64,000 nucleotides of DNA from assembly GCF_026914185.1 (NCBI RefSeq), contig NC_070559.1:744001-808000 (forward strand), read 5' to 3'. Of this stretch, positions 1-9,558 are shown piece by piece. How positions within the stretch are numbered: position 1 is the first letter of the stretch; each line of letters starts with the position of its first letter. A model generated the notes under the pieces. That model was given only the letters and a program-made list of their open reading frames with translations, searched no databases and was not told the origin of the DNA. The stretch comes from Puccinia triticina (lineage: Eukaryota; Basidiomycota; Pucciniomycetes; Pucciniales; Pucciniaceae). Position numbers and translations under genes: made by a program.

Positions 1-166
1 AAGGGCATGTGGGCCAAATGTTGCTGGTCCAACCTTGTGCAGGCTTTCACCGTGGGATCCACATGGATTGGCGGTGGGCCCCACGTGGAGGGACTCCCCG
101 GGTGTATGGTACGGGTGCAGCTAGAAAGAGAGAATTAAGGATAGCAGTAACGTAGCTGGGTGGTAA

Positions 167-554
167 CTCAGGGTGTAAACGGGTTGGGTTTGGGTCAAAA
201 AACAGCCCCCAAACCCGACCCAACGTTTAGTGCGGGTCAGGACAGATTTTAAAATATGCTGCCCAAACCCAACCTGATATCATACTTTTTTGGGTTGGGT
301 CGGTTTGGGTCTTGGGTTGACCCAAACTATTAGGCGCCAAAACCCCCCAACTTGACTGTTGGAGGCGCTATAGTTGGGTCGCAGGCTGACCCAATTAGGA
401 AATAGGCTGCCCGGACCCGACCCAATGATTTTACAAGACGGGTCAGGTTGGGTTTGGGTCATGCCATTTTCTTTAAGAACGTGCCCAAACCCAACCCAAA
501 GCCCAACGGGTCTTGGGTTGGTTTTGGGTTGGCCCAACCCATTTAAACCCTGAG
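167..554. mobile_element. MITE-like TIR element rich in GGGTTGGG/CCCAACCC
   Basis: A 388-bp non-autonomous DNA element. Its ends are inverted: CTCAGGGTGTAAACGGGTTG at the left against CTCAGGGTTTAAATGGGTTG read inward from the right (18/20). It is flanked by a 6-bp direct repeat TGGTAA (161-166 and 555-560). The interior alternates GGGTTTGGG and CCCAACCC runs and can fold on itself. There is no coding potential. The superfamily is unclear because a 6-bp duplication is unusual. Confidence 0.7.
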
Positions 555-605
555 TGGTAATTGAAACCACTGCATTACTGAGATAAACATGGATAACATA
601 ATTAC

Positions 606-801
606 CCAGTGTTGGCACATGTTACATGGTGCACACACATTTTACAGGCTGCAAGCACATGTTAAAAAGTGAAAAAACATGTTACATGGTGCAGGAGCAT
701 TTTACACAGTGTGGAAACATGCTACGCAGTGAAGGAGCATGCTACACAGTATGGGAGCATTTTACACAGCAAGGGCACATGTTAAACAGTTCAGGAACGT
801 G
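606..801. repeat. 20-bp imperfect tandem repeat, left part
   Basis: Nine to ten units of about 20 bp of the type ACATGTTACACAGTGCAGGA, differing by several bases. The array breaks off at 801 where the hAT-like element begins and resumes at 11216, so it was one array before that insertion. It is open in one frame, but the periodicity argues against a gene. Confidence 0.75.
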
Positions 802-905
802 TAGAGATGGGCGCTTTGCATCCGGGTACCCGCGCGTGTTTGGATACCTGCGGCTGATTTTAGCCATTTCTTGGCATCTGCATCCAACAGCGGGTACCCG
901 CGTTA

Positions 906-1525
906 TGGACTCCGGCCGTGCCAGGCGGAGGCAGTCGGGTGAGGGGAAAGTGCTTGAGTGCTGCCCTCGTTGGTGGTCCTGCGAAAAGTATCGAGAATAG
1001 TCAAACAGAAAAGTGATAGCGGTTGGGGGGGGGAAGGGATTTGTATGAGAGGGAACGAGGGGGGTGGAATACCCTCGGCGGTTTGGTTGGGTAAGAAGCT
1101 CAGAAGAAGAAGAAGGAAAGAAAATGGAGGCAAGGCCGGCGCGTTCGTTGGACTATCAGAGGGTGATCAGATGAAGAAAAACTCAGAGACTCGGGATCTT
1201 CACGATCCGGATCAATAAACTCAGAACTCAAAAATATGATGATATTCCTCGTCGTCCAGAGGTGGATACCATGCGGATCCTTCCTCCAAAATTGGCTGAA
1301 CTTGGATTAAAAAGTGGAAACTGAAACAAAACCAAACAAAACAAAAAGAGAAAAGAAGAAAAAGAAAAAAAAAAAGGAAAAGAGAGGAAGGGGGAAGAAT
1401 GATAACAGCTGCTTGAAAGGTCTTGAGGGGGTTGCGTGCGCCGCGCCGTCGGATTTAAAGCGTCTTGATGATCCTCTGGCCCTTTTTCTGGTGTCTTGAT
1501 CCGGAGTACGCGCCTGAACACCACA
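906..1525 (-). repeat. 3' LTR of the gypsy element
   Basis: Direct repeat of 9559-10397, in minus orientation beginning TGTGGTGTTCAGG and ending GGAGTCCA. It is about 220 bp shorter than its partner because a block equal to right-LTR positions about 9962-10182 is missing. At least seven base differences from the other LTR are TCG versus TTG. Confidence 0.9.
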
Positions 1526-1540
1526 TCCCCATCCCATTTG
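1526..1540 (-). other. Polypurine tract of the gypsy element
   Basis: On the minus strand a purine-rich stretch containing GGGATGGGGA lies directly before the LTR start TGTGGTG. This is the expected position for plus-strand priming. Confidence 0.55.
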
Positions 1541-1610
1541 CAGTCTGTCCCTAGACTGCGCATCGCCTCGCTGAAACCTGCCGCTGGACCGAAAGAGAAA
1601 ACCAAAGAGT

Positions 1611-1712
1611 GGCTCACAGAGTGGCATGTAATGCTTTCGACGTGTGTAGAGATGCCCTCGAGATGCATACACATGGGAGGACTTACTTTCGTCCTTCCAT
1701 GTCCTCACGAGA
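1611..1712 (-). repeat. Intron-like module, copy 1
   Basis: About 100 bp found five times in the gypsy element. On the minus strand it carries AAAGTAAGTCC near its start, ACACACGTCGAAAGCATTAC in the middle and CTGTGAGCC near its end. Here its TAA (inside GTAAGT) is the stop codon of the pol reading frame. Confidence 0.7.
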
Positions 1713-1889
1713 GAAATATCTCTTGACTTGATCCGCCGCGAACCGCCTCTTGAGTTCGGTGCCATCCAACTCAGCCAGGACATAGGAGCCTCCTTCTACT
1801 TGGCGAACGACGTGGTAGGGCCCGTTCCATTTGTTCGCGAATAACTGGCCCCACTGCGTCTCCAAAGATCGGTTATACGCCATGACCAT
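1683..1889 (-). pseudogene. Gypsy integrase C-terminal (GPY/F-like) segment
   Basis: A 68-residue open stretch with the motif NKWNGPYHV, typical of the integrase C-terminal domain that helps target or bind DNA. It is in the same frame as the integrase core upstream and separated from it only by a TGA at 1914-1916, where a CGA arginine codon is likely ancestral. The frame ends in the TAA of the intron-like module. It is the end of the broken pol. Confidence 0.75.
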
Positions 1890-1916
1890 CTCTCCCTCCT
1901 CGAGCGGGTCGCGAAG

Positions 1917-2940
1917 TCAATCAGCGTGTTTGTCTTCCCAATACCGGACTGAACCATCCCTTGCTTCCATCATTTTTTGGTAAGCGACCCCTCGAGTCTC
2001 TTCGCTGCGTTGTAACTGCAGCGACCTTGCCGCCAGCAGGTCCGTGGTTGTGCGTACCGACTCCCAGTCAACACCCAGGTAAGATTCCATCTCAAGATCG
2101 ATTGGAAGCACCGCCCGTTGCCCAAAAACCAGTTCGTAGGGAGAATAACCTGTGGTGCGCTTGGTGGAGATTTGGTCGGCGAAGAGCACCAAGGGTAGGA
2201 ACTTACGGCAGTTCTTTCCACTTTCCCCCGCCAGTTTTACCAAAGCCGCTTTCAAAGGAGCATGGCCCCTTTCGACCATGCCCTGCCCTTCCGGATAATA
2301 GGGAGTTGACACCCGATGTTGGCCAGGAAGACCACGCAACATCTCCGCCAATGCGCCTCTGAATTTGGAACCCCCATCTGTCGAGTAAGATTGAGCCGGC
2401 CCGTACCGCATTGTCCAATGTTCCTGAAGAAAGGCAGCTACCGCCTCTGAAGTGAGATTGTTCAGGATTTTTGCTTCTACCCACCCAGAGAAATCGTCAC
2501 GAGCCACGATGAGATACTTAGCTCCGCTAGCTTTCAGATGCACGGCGTCCATAGCTACCCGTCCGAAAACCGTTGATTCACCGGTTGGGTACCGCTGTTC
2601 CAAAGGCCTCCGCAGACTGCGCCGCTGACAGGCGTCGCAGCTCTGGCACCACCGTAATACGGTCTTCTTCAACAATGGCCACCAAAACCGATTGGCTATC
2701 CTCCTATACGTTTCCGTCCCCCCGCGGTGGCCCAAGTCCTCATGCAGCTGCCGCAGAACGTCCTCCTGTTTTGATGGAATGGTGATGACAATCCGGGGCA
2801 GTGGGCTGCCCCTCTTCATAAGTCGTCCGCTTTGCACAAAGAAATCTGCCGACCTCCGCTTCAACGCACGAAACTCGACACCGTCCATTCCTTCGGGCTT
2901 GAGCAGAGTAGTGAGGAAGAGCTCCATTTGTCGCCAATAA
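1917..2940 (-). pseudogene. Gypsy integrase (zinc-binding and catalytic core)
   Basis: An open stretch of about 336 codons. It shows the HHCC zinc-binding pattern (LHEDLGHRGGTETYRR, later CQSCDAC) and the DDE catalytic core (AMDAVHLK, STDGGSKF, GQGMVERGHAPLK). The enzyme would insert the cDNA into the genome. An Asp-Asp-Glu arrangement is preserved, but the frame is broken downstream by TGA at 1914 and upstream by the LTR-like insertion at 3078-3965, so no full-length product is expected from this copy. Confidence 0.88.
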
Positions 2941-3077
2941 CCCTCCTGATAACCAGTGTACTCCTTCTACGTCACAGAGAAAGCGCGCGCTGGTCGAATC
3001 CACGGAGCCTCCTCGTCAAAATCAAATGGGCGGTCCTCCTCATCATCACTTGATGGCCGCCGCGACAACCTGTCCGG

Positions 3078-3965
3078 TGTGGTAAGACCAATCAAAACCA
3101 AAATCTTTGAAAATAGGTTAAAAATACATTTCACATACATTAAATTTATATACATACCGTCAAAAAGCGTGGAAGAATTCAGTTTACAAGTCATAAGGCT
3201 ATTACATACAAATTACATAAGAACTGTTTATCTTAAAGCGCTCAAAAGCGCTGAACACCCTTGAAAATCACATGTACACAATTTTGTTTTCACATGGTGT
3301 TTATTTTATCACAAGTTCACTTAAAAACCACTCATATCTTGGCAATCACCTGAATTAGGTCATATTTTCCACAATAAGAAATTTCCCCACTTTGATCTTC
3401 AATCACATGTAGCAAATCACTTCTTAGACATAATTTTCCTTCCCAATTAGTCCAAGCCAAGTAATCATAACCCAAAGAGGAAAATTGTTTTCATTACATA
3501 TGTAAATCTTTCCCAACTGGTACATTTATTTCACATTACATTGAACAGCTTTCCTCATTAGTACATTTATTTCACTACATTGTAAATCACTCTCAGACGT
3601 GATTTTTCCTATAAAAGGAGGCCTCTCTTGCTCCTTCTTGTTTTCTTTCCCCCTCATGCTTGCATTAGTGAATGAAAATTGATATCATTCAGCAGACATC
3701 ACTTCAAAAATTGCCCCCTTCCAACATTGTCTTATAAAATTGCCCCCTTATCAAATATTGCCTCAACTTCTCACTTGACTCGAAAATCTGACTTATTAAT
3801 TTAAGTTCAGGAATCTCCCAGAGTACTCATCACGCCAAACTCTTCTAAATTATAACATTACATCAAAATTACAAGGTTTATAAATAGCAACAAGATTTAA
3901 ATAGCTAAATTCAGGAAGATTGCGCCACACTAAATTAATAGTGTATCTCCTAGAGCTTAATTACA
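3078..3965 (+). repeat. Probable solo LTR inside the gypsy pol region
   Basis: An 888-bp AT-rich, gene-free block between RNase H and integrase. It begins TGTGGTAAGACC and ends TTAATTACA, so it has TG...CA ends, with TATAAAAGGAG at about 3611. The layout matches the solo LTR at 54143-55049 (same first seven bases, same TATA context, similar length). I see no target duplication (TCCGG / GGAGG), so the assignment rests on ends, promoter and resemblance. Confidence 0.5.
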
Positions 3966-3978
3966 GGAGGGCAGCCCT

Positions 3979-5094
3979 TCAAGCACCCGTGTATTTTGTC
4001 TTTTCCTGTGACATTTTGCATATCCCCTCCAAGCTCTGCTTACGCCCTGCGTGAGAGTTCCACACCGGCATGGTGAAAGATTTTCCCTGGCAATGTCTAA
4101 TATCAAAAGAGAAGAGCTGTATGAAGGAGACCCACCGTGTCATTGGGGCGTTCGGTAGGCTTGGAGTATTGATCATTTGGATTAGCGACTGTGCATCAAC
4201 CAGCAACTCAAAATGTTGTCCCCATACACAAAGCTCAAGCTTGGCTTGAGAATAACGCGACTCGACCTCCGAGAACAACAAAGACCCGTAAAGCGCAGGG
4301 CGGTCCAGCCCATTTGAAACCTCCTGAGTGAGAACGGCGCCGGCGGCGTGAAAACTCGAATCAACAGCCAGCTTGAGCTTGCCGGCGTCCGGACCGTAAT
4401 CAATCTTCACCAGGACTATGTCCTCCCCGACCAGTTTCTTAAGCTCCTGAAAGGCCCGCTTGCACTCCTCTGTCCAAACCCACTCTGAGTCCTTGCGAGT
4501 AAGCCGACGGAGAGGTAGACAGATCCGAGAAAGAGAGGGTATGAAAATCCTGACATAGACCACGACTCCTAAAAACCCGCGCACTTCGGTGGTGTTAACC
4601 AGCGTCGGCCAAGAGGTGATCTTGTTTGCTTTGCTGGCGGCCATTTTCCTGCCTTCCTTGCAAACCACATGGCCTACTATCTTCAGCGCTGTAACACAGG
4701 CCGCCAGTTTCGTGGCCGACACCGTCAACCCTGATTCCTTGATCCGGAATAAGACTCTATCCAGAACTTTGGCATATTCCCATATAAATCTGCGAATACC
4801 AGCATGCCAAGGGAGCAGCTCTCCGTCGTAGTCCGATTTCGGCCCCTTTATGCCCCTGTCATCGATGAAGATCCCGACATGTTCCGGAATTTTGTCTTGT
4901 AGTATCCAGACCATCTGGGCCTGATAAACGGCCACAGAATTTGTGGCACCTTGCGGAACACGGGTTAACTGAAATCGCCCAAGCGGCGTATCAAAGGTCG
5001 TTAGAGGCCGGGAGACAGGATCCAAGGCGCGCTCGTCGTAGCCGCCCATGATATCCCCCAACCCATAACACGCGCGCCCCGAAAACGACTCCAC
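3979..5094 (-). pseudogene. Gypsy reverse transcriptase (catalytic half) and RNase H
   Basis: A 371-codon stretch that continues the RT begun upstream after a TGA at 5126-5128. It contains RT motifs (RACYGLGDIMGGYD, LTRVPQGATNS, catalytic FIDD) and a fungal gypsy-type RNase H (KLAVDSSFHAAGAVLTQ, then an ESRYSQAKLEL glutamate region). The reading frame is the same as the upstream RT half, so one nonsense mutation splits the enzyme. The stop at 3979 is followed by the LTR-like insertion. Confidence 0.88.
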
Positions 5095-5825
5095 GAACTC
5101 TTTGGTTGCTGGCGGCGTGCCCGCATCTCAAATTGTTACCCTGTTGAGTGCTTGAAGATCGTGAACAATTCTAAGCTTCCCGTTCCCTTTGAGCACACAA
5201 AAGACGGGGCTCGAGTAGCTAGAGGTGGATTGCTCGCATAGGCCATTTCGAATTCGTTCCCGGATGATGCACACATATTCCTCCATCTTAGCAGCAGGGA
5301 TGGGGATCTTCCGTTGCTGCCAAGGCTCGTGTTCAACCACCGGGATAATATACGGCATCTCGTAGTCGTTCTTCAGCAGGCCTCGCTCCTCTTCCGTGAA
5401 CGCAATGGAAAGGTTTCGTTCCACTAACACATTCTTGATTAGGGCCAGCTCATCGGGATACAGCCACCCCTCGGGTCCGAAGTTAACCACCGAGAGACGC
5501 TCTTCGGTCACTCTTCCTTTGGGCACGAAGGGACCGGCCAAGGCGCGAGACAAACCCTGATACAAATCTTGCGAGAGCGGCGGACGGCGCAGAGGGGGGT
5601 TCAGCTCCTGAGGCATGGGCAGATTCATTGGCTTGACTTTCTTGGTGACCAGTTTATACTTGGCTGCCATAGCCAAGTATTTGCCTTCTCGCCAGGCTCT
5701 CGCTAGCACCGCCTGCGCGCCGCACCTAAGTCCCGCTTCCACCAAGAGACTTGTCCGATGCTCCGACCAATCCTCGAACGCTACTTTATCTGCGAGGGAA
5801 AATCCAGACAAAGCTTCTTCGCTCA

Positions 5826-5925
5826 CGAATGTGGCACTAGGCAGGGTTTTCGACGTTTTTGGAGCATCACGCCTCGGAGGTGCATCATGGTTGGAACTTA
5901 CTTTCACGCCATGAGCTCTCCACGA
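5826..5925 (-). repeat. Intron-like module, copy 2
   Basis: A diverged copy of the ~100-bp module. On the minus strand it has GAAAGTAAGTTCC and then TGCACCTCCGAGGCGTGATG, ending near CATTCGTGAGC. It is embedded in the gypsy spacer frame. Confidence 0.65.
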
Positions 5926-6045
5926 AGGCCCAAACACCAAGCTCCCCTCTTCGCAATCCACATGATGTCTGCATAGTTTTAGCTCGTCTCGGAGCTTCGC
6001 GCCGTTGGAGATTCCAAGTCCTAGTAGAAGAGCGCCAAAATCCAG

Positions 6046-6145
6046 AGAGTGGCTCACCAGAGTGGCACGAGATAGGGTTTTTGAAACTAAGGCGGCATCA
6101 CGCCTCGGAGGTGCATATTGGGAGGAACTTACTTTGTTACTCCCA
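6046..6145 (-). repeat. Intron-like module, copy 3
   Basis: Most similar to copy 2. On the minus strand it has AAAGTAAGTTCC, TGCACCTCCGAGGCGTGATG and a terminal TGGTGAGCC. Copies 2 and 3 lie about 220 bp apart and probably arose by local duplication. Confidence 0.65.
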
Positions 6146-6189
6146 ATCCTCCGCGATTGTCCGCATGCCCGAGCATCTAAGTTCTTTAC

Positions 6190-6325
6190 AGGAGTTAGTT
6201 TAACCTCATCACGGAGGCCGTCGCAAAACGTAAATAGTTTACCCTCATCACGGAGGCCGTCACAAGACATAAATAGTTTAGCCTCTTCACGGAGGGGGAG
6301 TAGTTTATTCTCTTTGCGGAGACTA
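6190..6325 (-). repeat. 39-bp tandem repeat in the gypsy spacer
   Basis: Three to four imperfect units of TCATCACGGAGGCCGTCGCA plus a TAAATAGTTTA-type linker. The translated units read CDGLRDEGKLF-like. They lie between module copies 3 and 4. Confidence 0.7.
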
Positions 6326-6500
6326 CCGAGGTTTGGCTCTTGAGCATTCTTCTGAGACGGGAAACGAGAGCTTGTGAAGGGTTCCCGAGGTGGGGCTGAG
6401 GCCTCCGCGAAATGAAACAAAGATAGTTTATTCTCTTCTTGGAGACGCAGAGCAGGATTTACGTGGTCAAAAGTACTGGGCAACAAATGGGGCGGCAAGG

Positions 6501-6600
6501 GATGGCTCACAGCGTGGCATGTAATGCTTTCGACGTGTGTAGATAGCCCAGGAGGTGCACAATGGATGGGACTTACTTCTACTCTCCCCATGTCCCGCGA
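6501..6600 (-). repeat. Intron-like module, copy 4
   Basis: Nearest to copies 1 and 5, with ACACACGTCGAAAGCATTAC preserved and AGAAGTAAGTCCC at its minus-strand start. Confidence 0.7.
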
Positions 6601-6851
6601 CTTCCCTTTTTCCTCCTCACCCGTACCTCTTCTAACGTCCGACTGAAATTGAAAGCTGAAATGGAAGTGCAGGAAAATCTTCTTTTTGATATTTTCGATT
6701 ATCTTGAAATGTTTTTGGGTTTTCTGTTTACGATGATTGGAATTTGAGTCAAAGAAACTTGAAGTCCGGTAATACTCTGAAAGGAAAGTTGATCCGTCGG
6801 CGAGAATGCGAGTATCTAGATTAAGACTGCCGAGAACCGGACCAACGTTGT

Positions 6852-7172
6852 TCATAAAAAAGGACGTTCCTCCACAATTTCGTCAAAGAATCGCGCCGAG
6901 TGACTCAGCACGCCCTTGCGACCGTGCCCCGGGAAATCACGCTCCCAGCGTCCCGTTCCTGTCGCACACAGAGAAACCTCAATGTTTCTTCCTGTCGCAT
7001 CCGGAATGATGAGCCTCTCGCCAGTCTGAGAAGAGAACGCCAGCGTCGCCGCCACATCCATCAAGAAGGGCCGGCCTAAGATCAACGGACCATCCATCTT
7101 CGTAATCCAAAAATGACAGGTCTTGACCAGTGACTTTCCAATTCGGATTTGCACGTCCTCAGCGACGCCCAT
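6852..7172 (-). pseudogene. Gypsy aspartic protease, C-terminal part
   Basis: A 106-codon stretch with the flap and C-terminal protease signature PLILGRPFLMDVAAT. It is in the same frame as the preceding ORF, whose last residues hold the protease active site. An in-frame TAA near 7198 separates them. The protease would release Gag and Pol proteins, but this copy is broken. Confidence 0.75.
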
Positions 7173-7199
7173 CAGTTTGCAAGCCTGATTATTAATACC

Positions 7200-8249
7200 T
7201 TAGACCGCTGATGTGAAATTCACTCTGGGGCTTAGATTAAATTGATTGGCCATTGTGTTGGAGATTAAATTCAGCTGAGAGCCCGAGTCGACTAACGGGG
7301 TGGCCGCAGTTTCATCGTCGCCGATGAGACATGGAAGATAACCCAGTGGACATGAGTAGAGGTTGGGTTCAAATCCCAAATCCCTGTCGGATACTTCCGC
7401 CAACGTTTCGGAGTTCACTTTCAGTTCGTCATTCCCCACTTCCACTCTTTGTCTTGAAACCCATTTCTTCATGCCTTCTGCTATTGACAGTGAGATGGCC
7501 ATGAGTTCAGAGACTGTGATATCGGGTACCGGCAAGACCAAAATTTTCCGTAACACGCCATCCACTGCATTAGGATGCTCCCGGGAAACCTCCCTCTCAA
7601 AACGAACCTTAGGACCCGTGGTTTTCTGGGTTGGAGCCCGCTTGGGGCTCAAGTCTTTTGGTGTCTCTTGAGTATCGGAATCCTCAGCACCACGCTCGAA
7701 TAACACCGGCTCCTCATCCATGACAGACACTTCCTCTGGAACCGGGACGACCGACGGACGCCTTGCGGGACGCTTAGCTGCACTTGACGGGGCGAGAGGG
7801 GCTTTGTAGGGCTTTGGGTCCTTGTGCCTCTTTCTTACCACGGGATCAGCCTCATAGACTCCTGCGAAAGACTGCAAAGAAGTTTCAGGGGGACGCCAAG
7901 GCTGGAGAGACCCGCATCCTGCCTTGAATCCAGGGGTTGGTTCCGTCGCTACCTGTCCGGTAGATGGTTTGCCTGGTTGAAAAGATGCTACCACGTGTTG
8001 TATGGGCCTGCTAGAATCCCAAGGGATCATAGCTCCGTTTGGGAGGAAGAAATTTGTCCCTTGGTGCTCCACGAGGTTGGCGTCGATATCCTTTTGCAGC
8101 TCAAAACAGCGAGCGGTCCCATGGCCCTCCCTCTGACAATAAAAGCACACCATAGGCCCTCGCGGCCCCTGAGATTTAGACAAAACAGCCGCTAACTTCT
8201 GATCCAACTTCTGTTCGAAAGCCTCAAACATTCTGGTAAGGTCGTCCAT
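7200..8249 (-). pseudogene. Gypsy Gag zinc knuckle and protease active-site region
   Basis: A 349-codon stretch. Near residues 35-48 is a CCHC zinc knuckle (CFYCQREGHGTARC) that would bind the element RNA. A charged linker follows, and near the C-terminus the retropepsin active-site motif VDSGSQLNLIS. It is separated from the upstream Gag by one TGA near 8290 in the same frame. The segment after the knuckle (GAMIPWDSSRPI) resembles the orphan ORF at 11540-11830. Confidence 0.8.
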
Positions 8250-8291
8250 GGTAGGGACGGGCTTGTCCGCCTGAGGTACGTCCTTGGTCCG

Positions 8292-8840
8292 TCAATCGGT
8301 TCCCATCTTTTTCATCACTTCGTTCGCTTCTTGGATTGTTGACGATGGTGCTGGCTTGGTGGCTTTTGAATCCTCGAAAATCAAAGCGGTCTGGCGCTGC
8401 ATTACTCCGTTAATCACCTTCTTGAGGACCTCAAATTTTGGCAGCTTAAAACGTCTGTCGGCGGTAGTGATCATAGTGTTGTCTTTGAACAGTTGATCTC
8501 TTATTCTTTCCTGAAAGCCAACCGAGAATGTCTGGTAGAATTTGTTGCGGATTTCTTCCGCAGATTCGATATGTCCTTTGGCGACCAGATGTGACTGTAT
8601 AGGCTCCCATTCTTTCCGAAGAGCTTGATAATCCGCGACCGACGATGGCCCACCTCTAGCTAACCAGCCGTCCTTTAATGATTTGATGTTGCTGGTAGTG
8701 AACTTTGCTGCATCGACATCCTCCCAGTATGACAACATAGATGCCTTTAGCTTAGGCCAATCCGGTGGGTCGTAGCCTTCCAAAGTCTCCAGTACGTCGA
8801 GCAAACTGTCGTCCACAAAAAAGAATAACTGCTCGGCCAT
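8292..8840 (-). pseudogene. Gypsy Gag N-terminal (capsid-like) part
   Basis: A 182-codon stretch that starts MAEQLFFFVDDSL and is rich in helices and Trp (PPDWPKLKASMLSYW), as in fungal gypsy capsid domains. It is the first ORF after the leader and is followed in frame by a TGA near 8290. Assignment is by position and by the CCHC segment that follows. Confidence 0.7.
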
Positions 8841-8948
8841 GTGTTGAGTTGTCTGTTAGTCTGCTACCATGATGTATCACCACAGTATGGAGGGCTGTCG
8901 GATTGACCCATGAGCACTACCAACCAACCACCCAGCTGGCAGCCACAA

Positions 8949-9033
8949 GCGTCTGTAGCCTAGTTGGTAAAGGCAGCACTCTAGTATGTGTCTCAGCATA
9001 GCTGAGGTCGTGAGTTCGACTCTCACCAGACAC
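8949..9033 (+). tRNA. tRNA-like sequence with long variable arm (degenerate)
   Basis: An 85-nt stretch that folds as a class II tRNA. The acceptor arms GCGTCTG / CAGACAC have one mismatch, the D arm is GCCT-AGGC, the variable arm is CTCAGC-ATA-GCTGAG, and the T arm GTGAG-TTCGACT-CTCAC is perfect. A box (TAGCCTAGTTGG) and B box (AGTTCGACTCT) are well formed, and TTTT follows at 9040. The anticodon loop has only six bases and a mismatch in its stem, so the isotype (Leu or Ser expected from the arm) cannot be read. It lies antisense in the gypsy leader. It could be a tRNA pseudogene, a captured tRNA or the head of a SINE. Confidence 0.55.
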
Positions 9034-9246
9034 ATCTTCATTTTACAGTCTCTACACCATGTCCTGGCCGGACGCTTTATCCAAGCGTGCGACAACCTGA
9101 TATTGACTGAGAAACCGCACCACGTTGGTGCCATCGAACTTCAGACTCTTGCCATGCGGCGGCTTGATCTTGATGGATTCGACGACACTGGGTTCGGCCA
9201 TGATGCTTCGGTGGATCTTCAGACTGAAAAACAAAAACGGCGAATA

Positions 9247-9350
9247 GGGTGCGGCTCACAGCGTGGCAGGTAATGCTTTCGACGTGTGTAGAGATGCCCG
9301 GAGGTGCTACTATGGAGGGGACTTACTTTTGTCTCTCCTATGCCCCGCGG
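9247..9350 (-). repeat. Intron-like module, copy 5 (leader)
   Basis: A copy in the gypsy 5' leader, with AAAAGTAAGTCCCC, ACACACGTCGAAAGCATTAC and a closing CGCTGTGAGCC on the minus strand. Confidence 0.7.
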
Positions 9351-9498
9351 CTGACGTCCTACAACAACAATGAAATAAAATTATTCCGGTCTTGATCCTG
9401 AAACGAGGAAACTGGACCGGTTTCAGATGATTCTCAAATTGCCCCGAAAGAAAAGCTCAAAAGAATCCAGCCTAAGCCCGCCAGTCCGTCTCAAAATC

Positions 9499-9554
9499 CT
9501 GAGGCAAGACTGTAAATCTTGAGGTCGCTGGTTCAATCCCGGCTCGGGGGACCA
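9499..9554 (-). other. Primer-binding region equal to the 3' three quarters of tRNA-Tyr
   Basis: Read on the plus strand this is tRNA-Tyr from the D arm to the CCA end. The anticodon arm CAAGA-CTGTAAA-TCTTG has anticodon GTA at 9512-9514, the T arm is GCTGG-TTCAATC-CCGGC, the acceptor strand is TCGGGGG, and A and CCA follow (9552-9554). On the element's own (minus) strand this is a primer-binding site starting TGGTCCCCCGAGCC, four bases after the LTR. The encoded CCA and the absence of an intron next to the anticodon point to a cDNA of a mature tRNA, not a tRNA gene. A typical primer site is only 10-18 nt. Confidence 0.75.
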
Positions 9555-9558
9555 AATA

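Larger units (their letters stand above)
5128..6855 (-). pseudogene. Gypsy spacer region and RT N-terminal half
   Basis: A 575-codon open stretch. Its C-terminal ~190 residues are RT fingers (EKERIRNG-like entry, SSYSSPVFCVLKGNGK, LRIVHDLQALNRVTI). The first ~380 residues are not a recognised domain: they contain three copies of the intron-like module (APPRRDA...SKTL patterns) and a 39-bp tandem repeat that reads LRDEGKL-type peptides. It overlaps the protease ORF by four bases in another frame, so a frameshift or splicing would be needed to connect them. It ends at a TGA where related RTs have Arg in 'TIRDAG'. Confidence 0.7.

Noticed and set aside
167..554. Telomere-like GGGTTTGGGT repeats
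   Set aside because: The units are irregular, occur in both orientations and are enclosed by TIRs with a target duplication. This is an element interior, not a telomere.
606..1000. Long open frame over the 20-bp tandem repeat
   Set aside because: The frame is open only because the 20-bp unit lacks stops. It runs into hAT and LTR sequence and has no domain.
1228..1783. Minus-strand ORFs over the gypsy 3' LTR and polypyrimidine tract
   Set aside because: They read Ser/Phe runs from AAGAAGAAAAAG DNA and are repeated in the other LTR. They are not genes.
9499..9554. A functional tRNA-Tyr gene
   Set aside because: The acceptor 5' strand and most of the D arm are missing, CCA is encoded, and the position is directly beside the LTR. 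It is a primer-derived copy.
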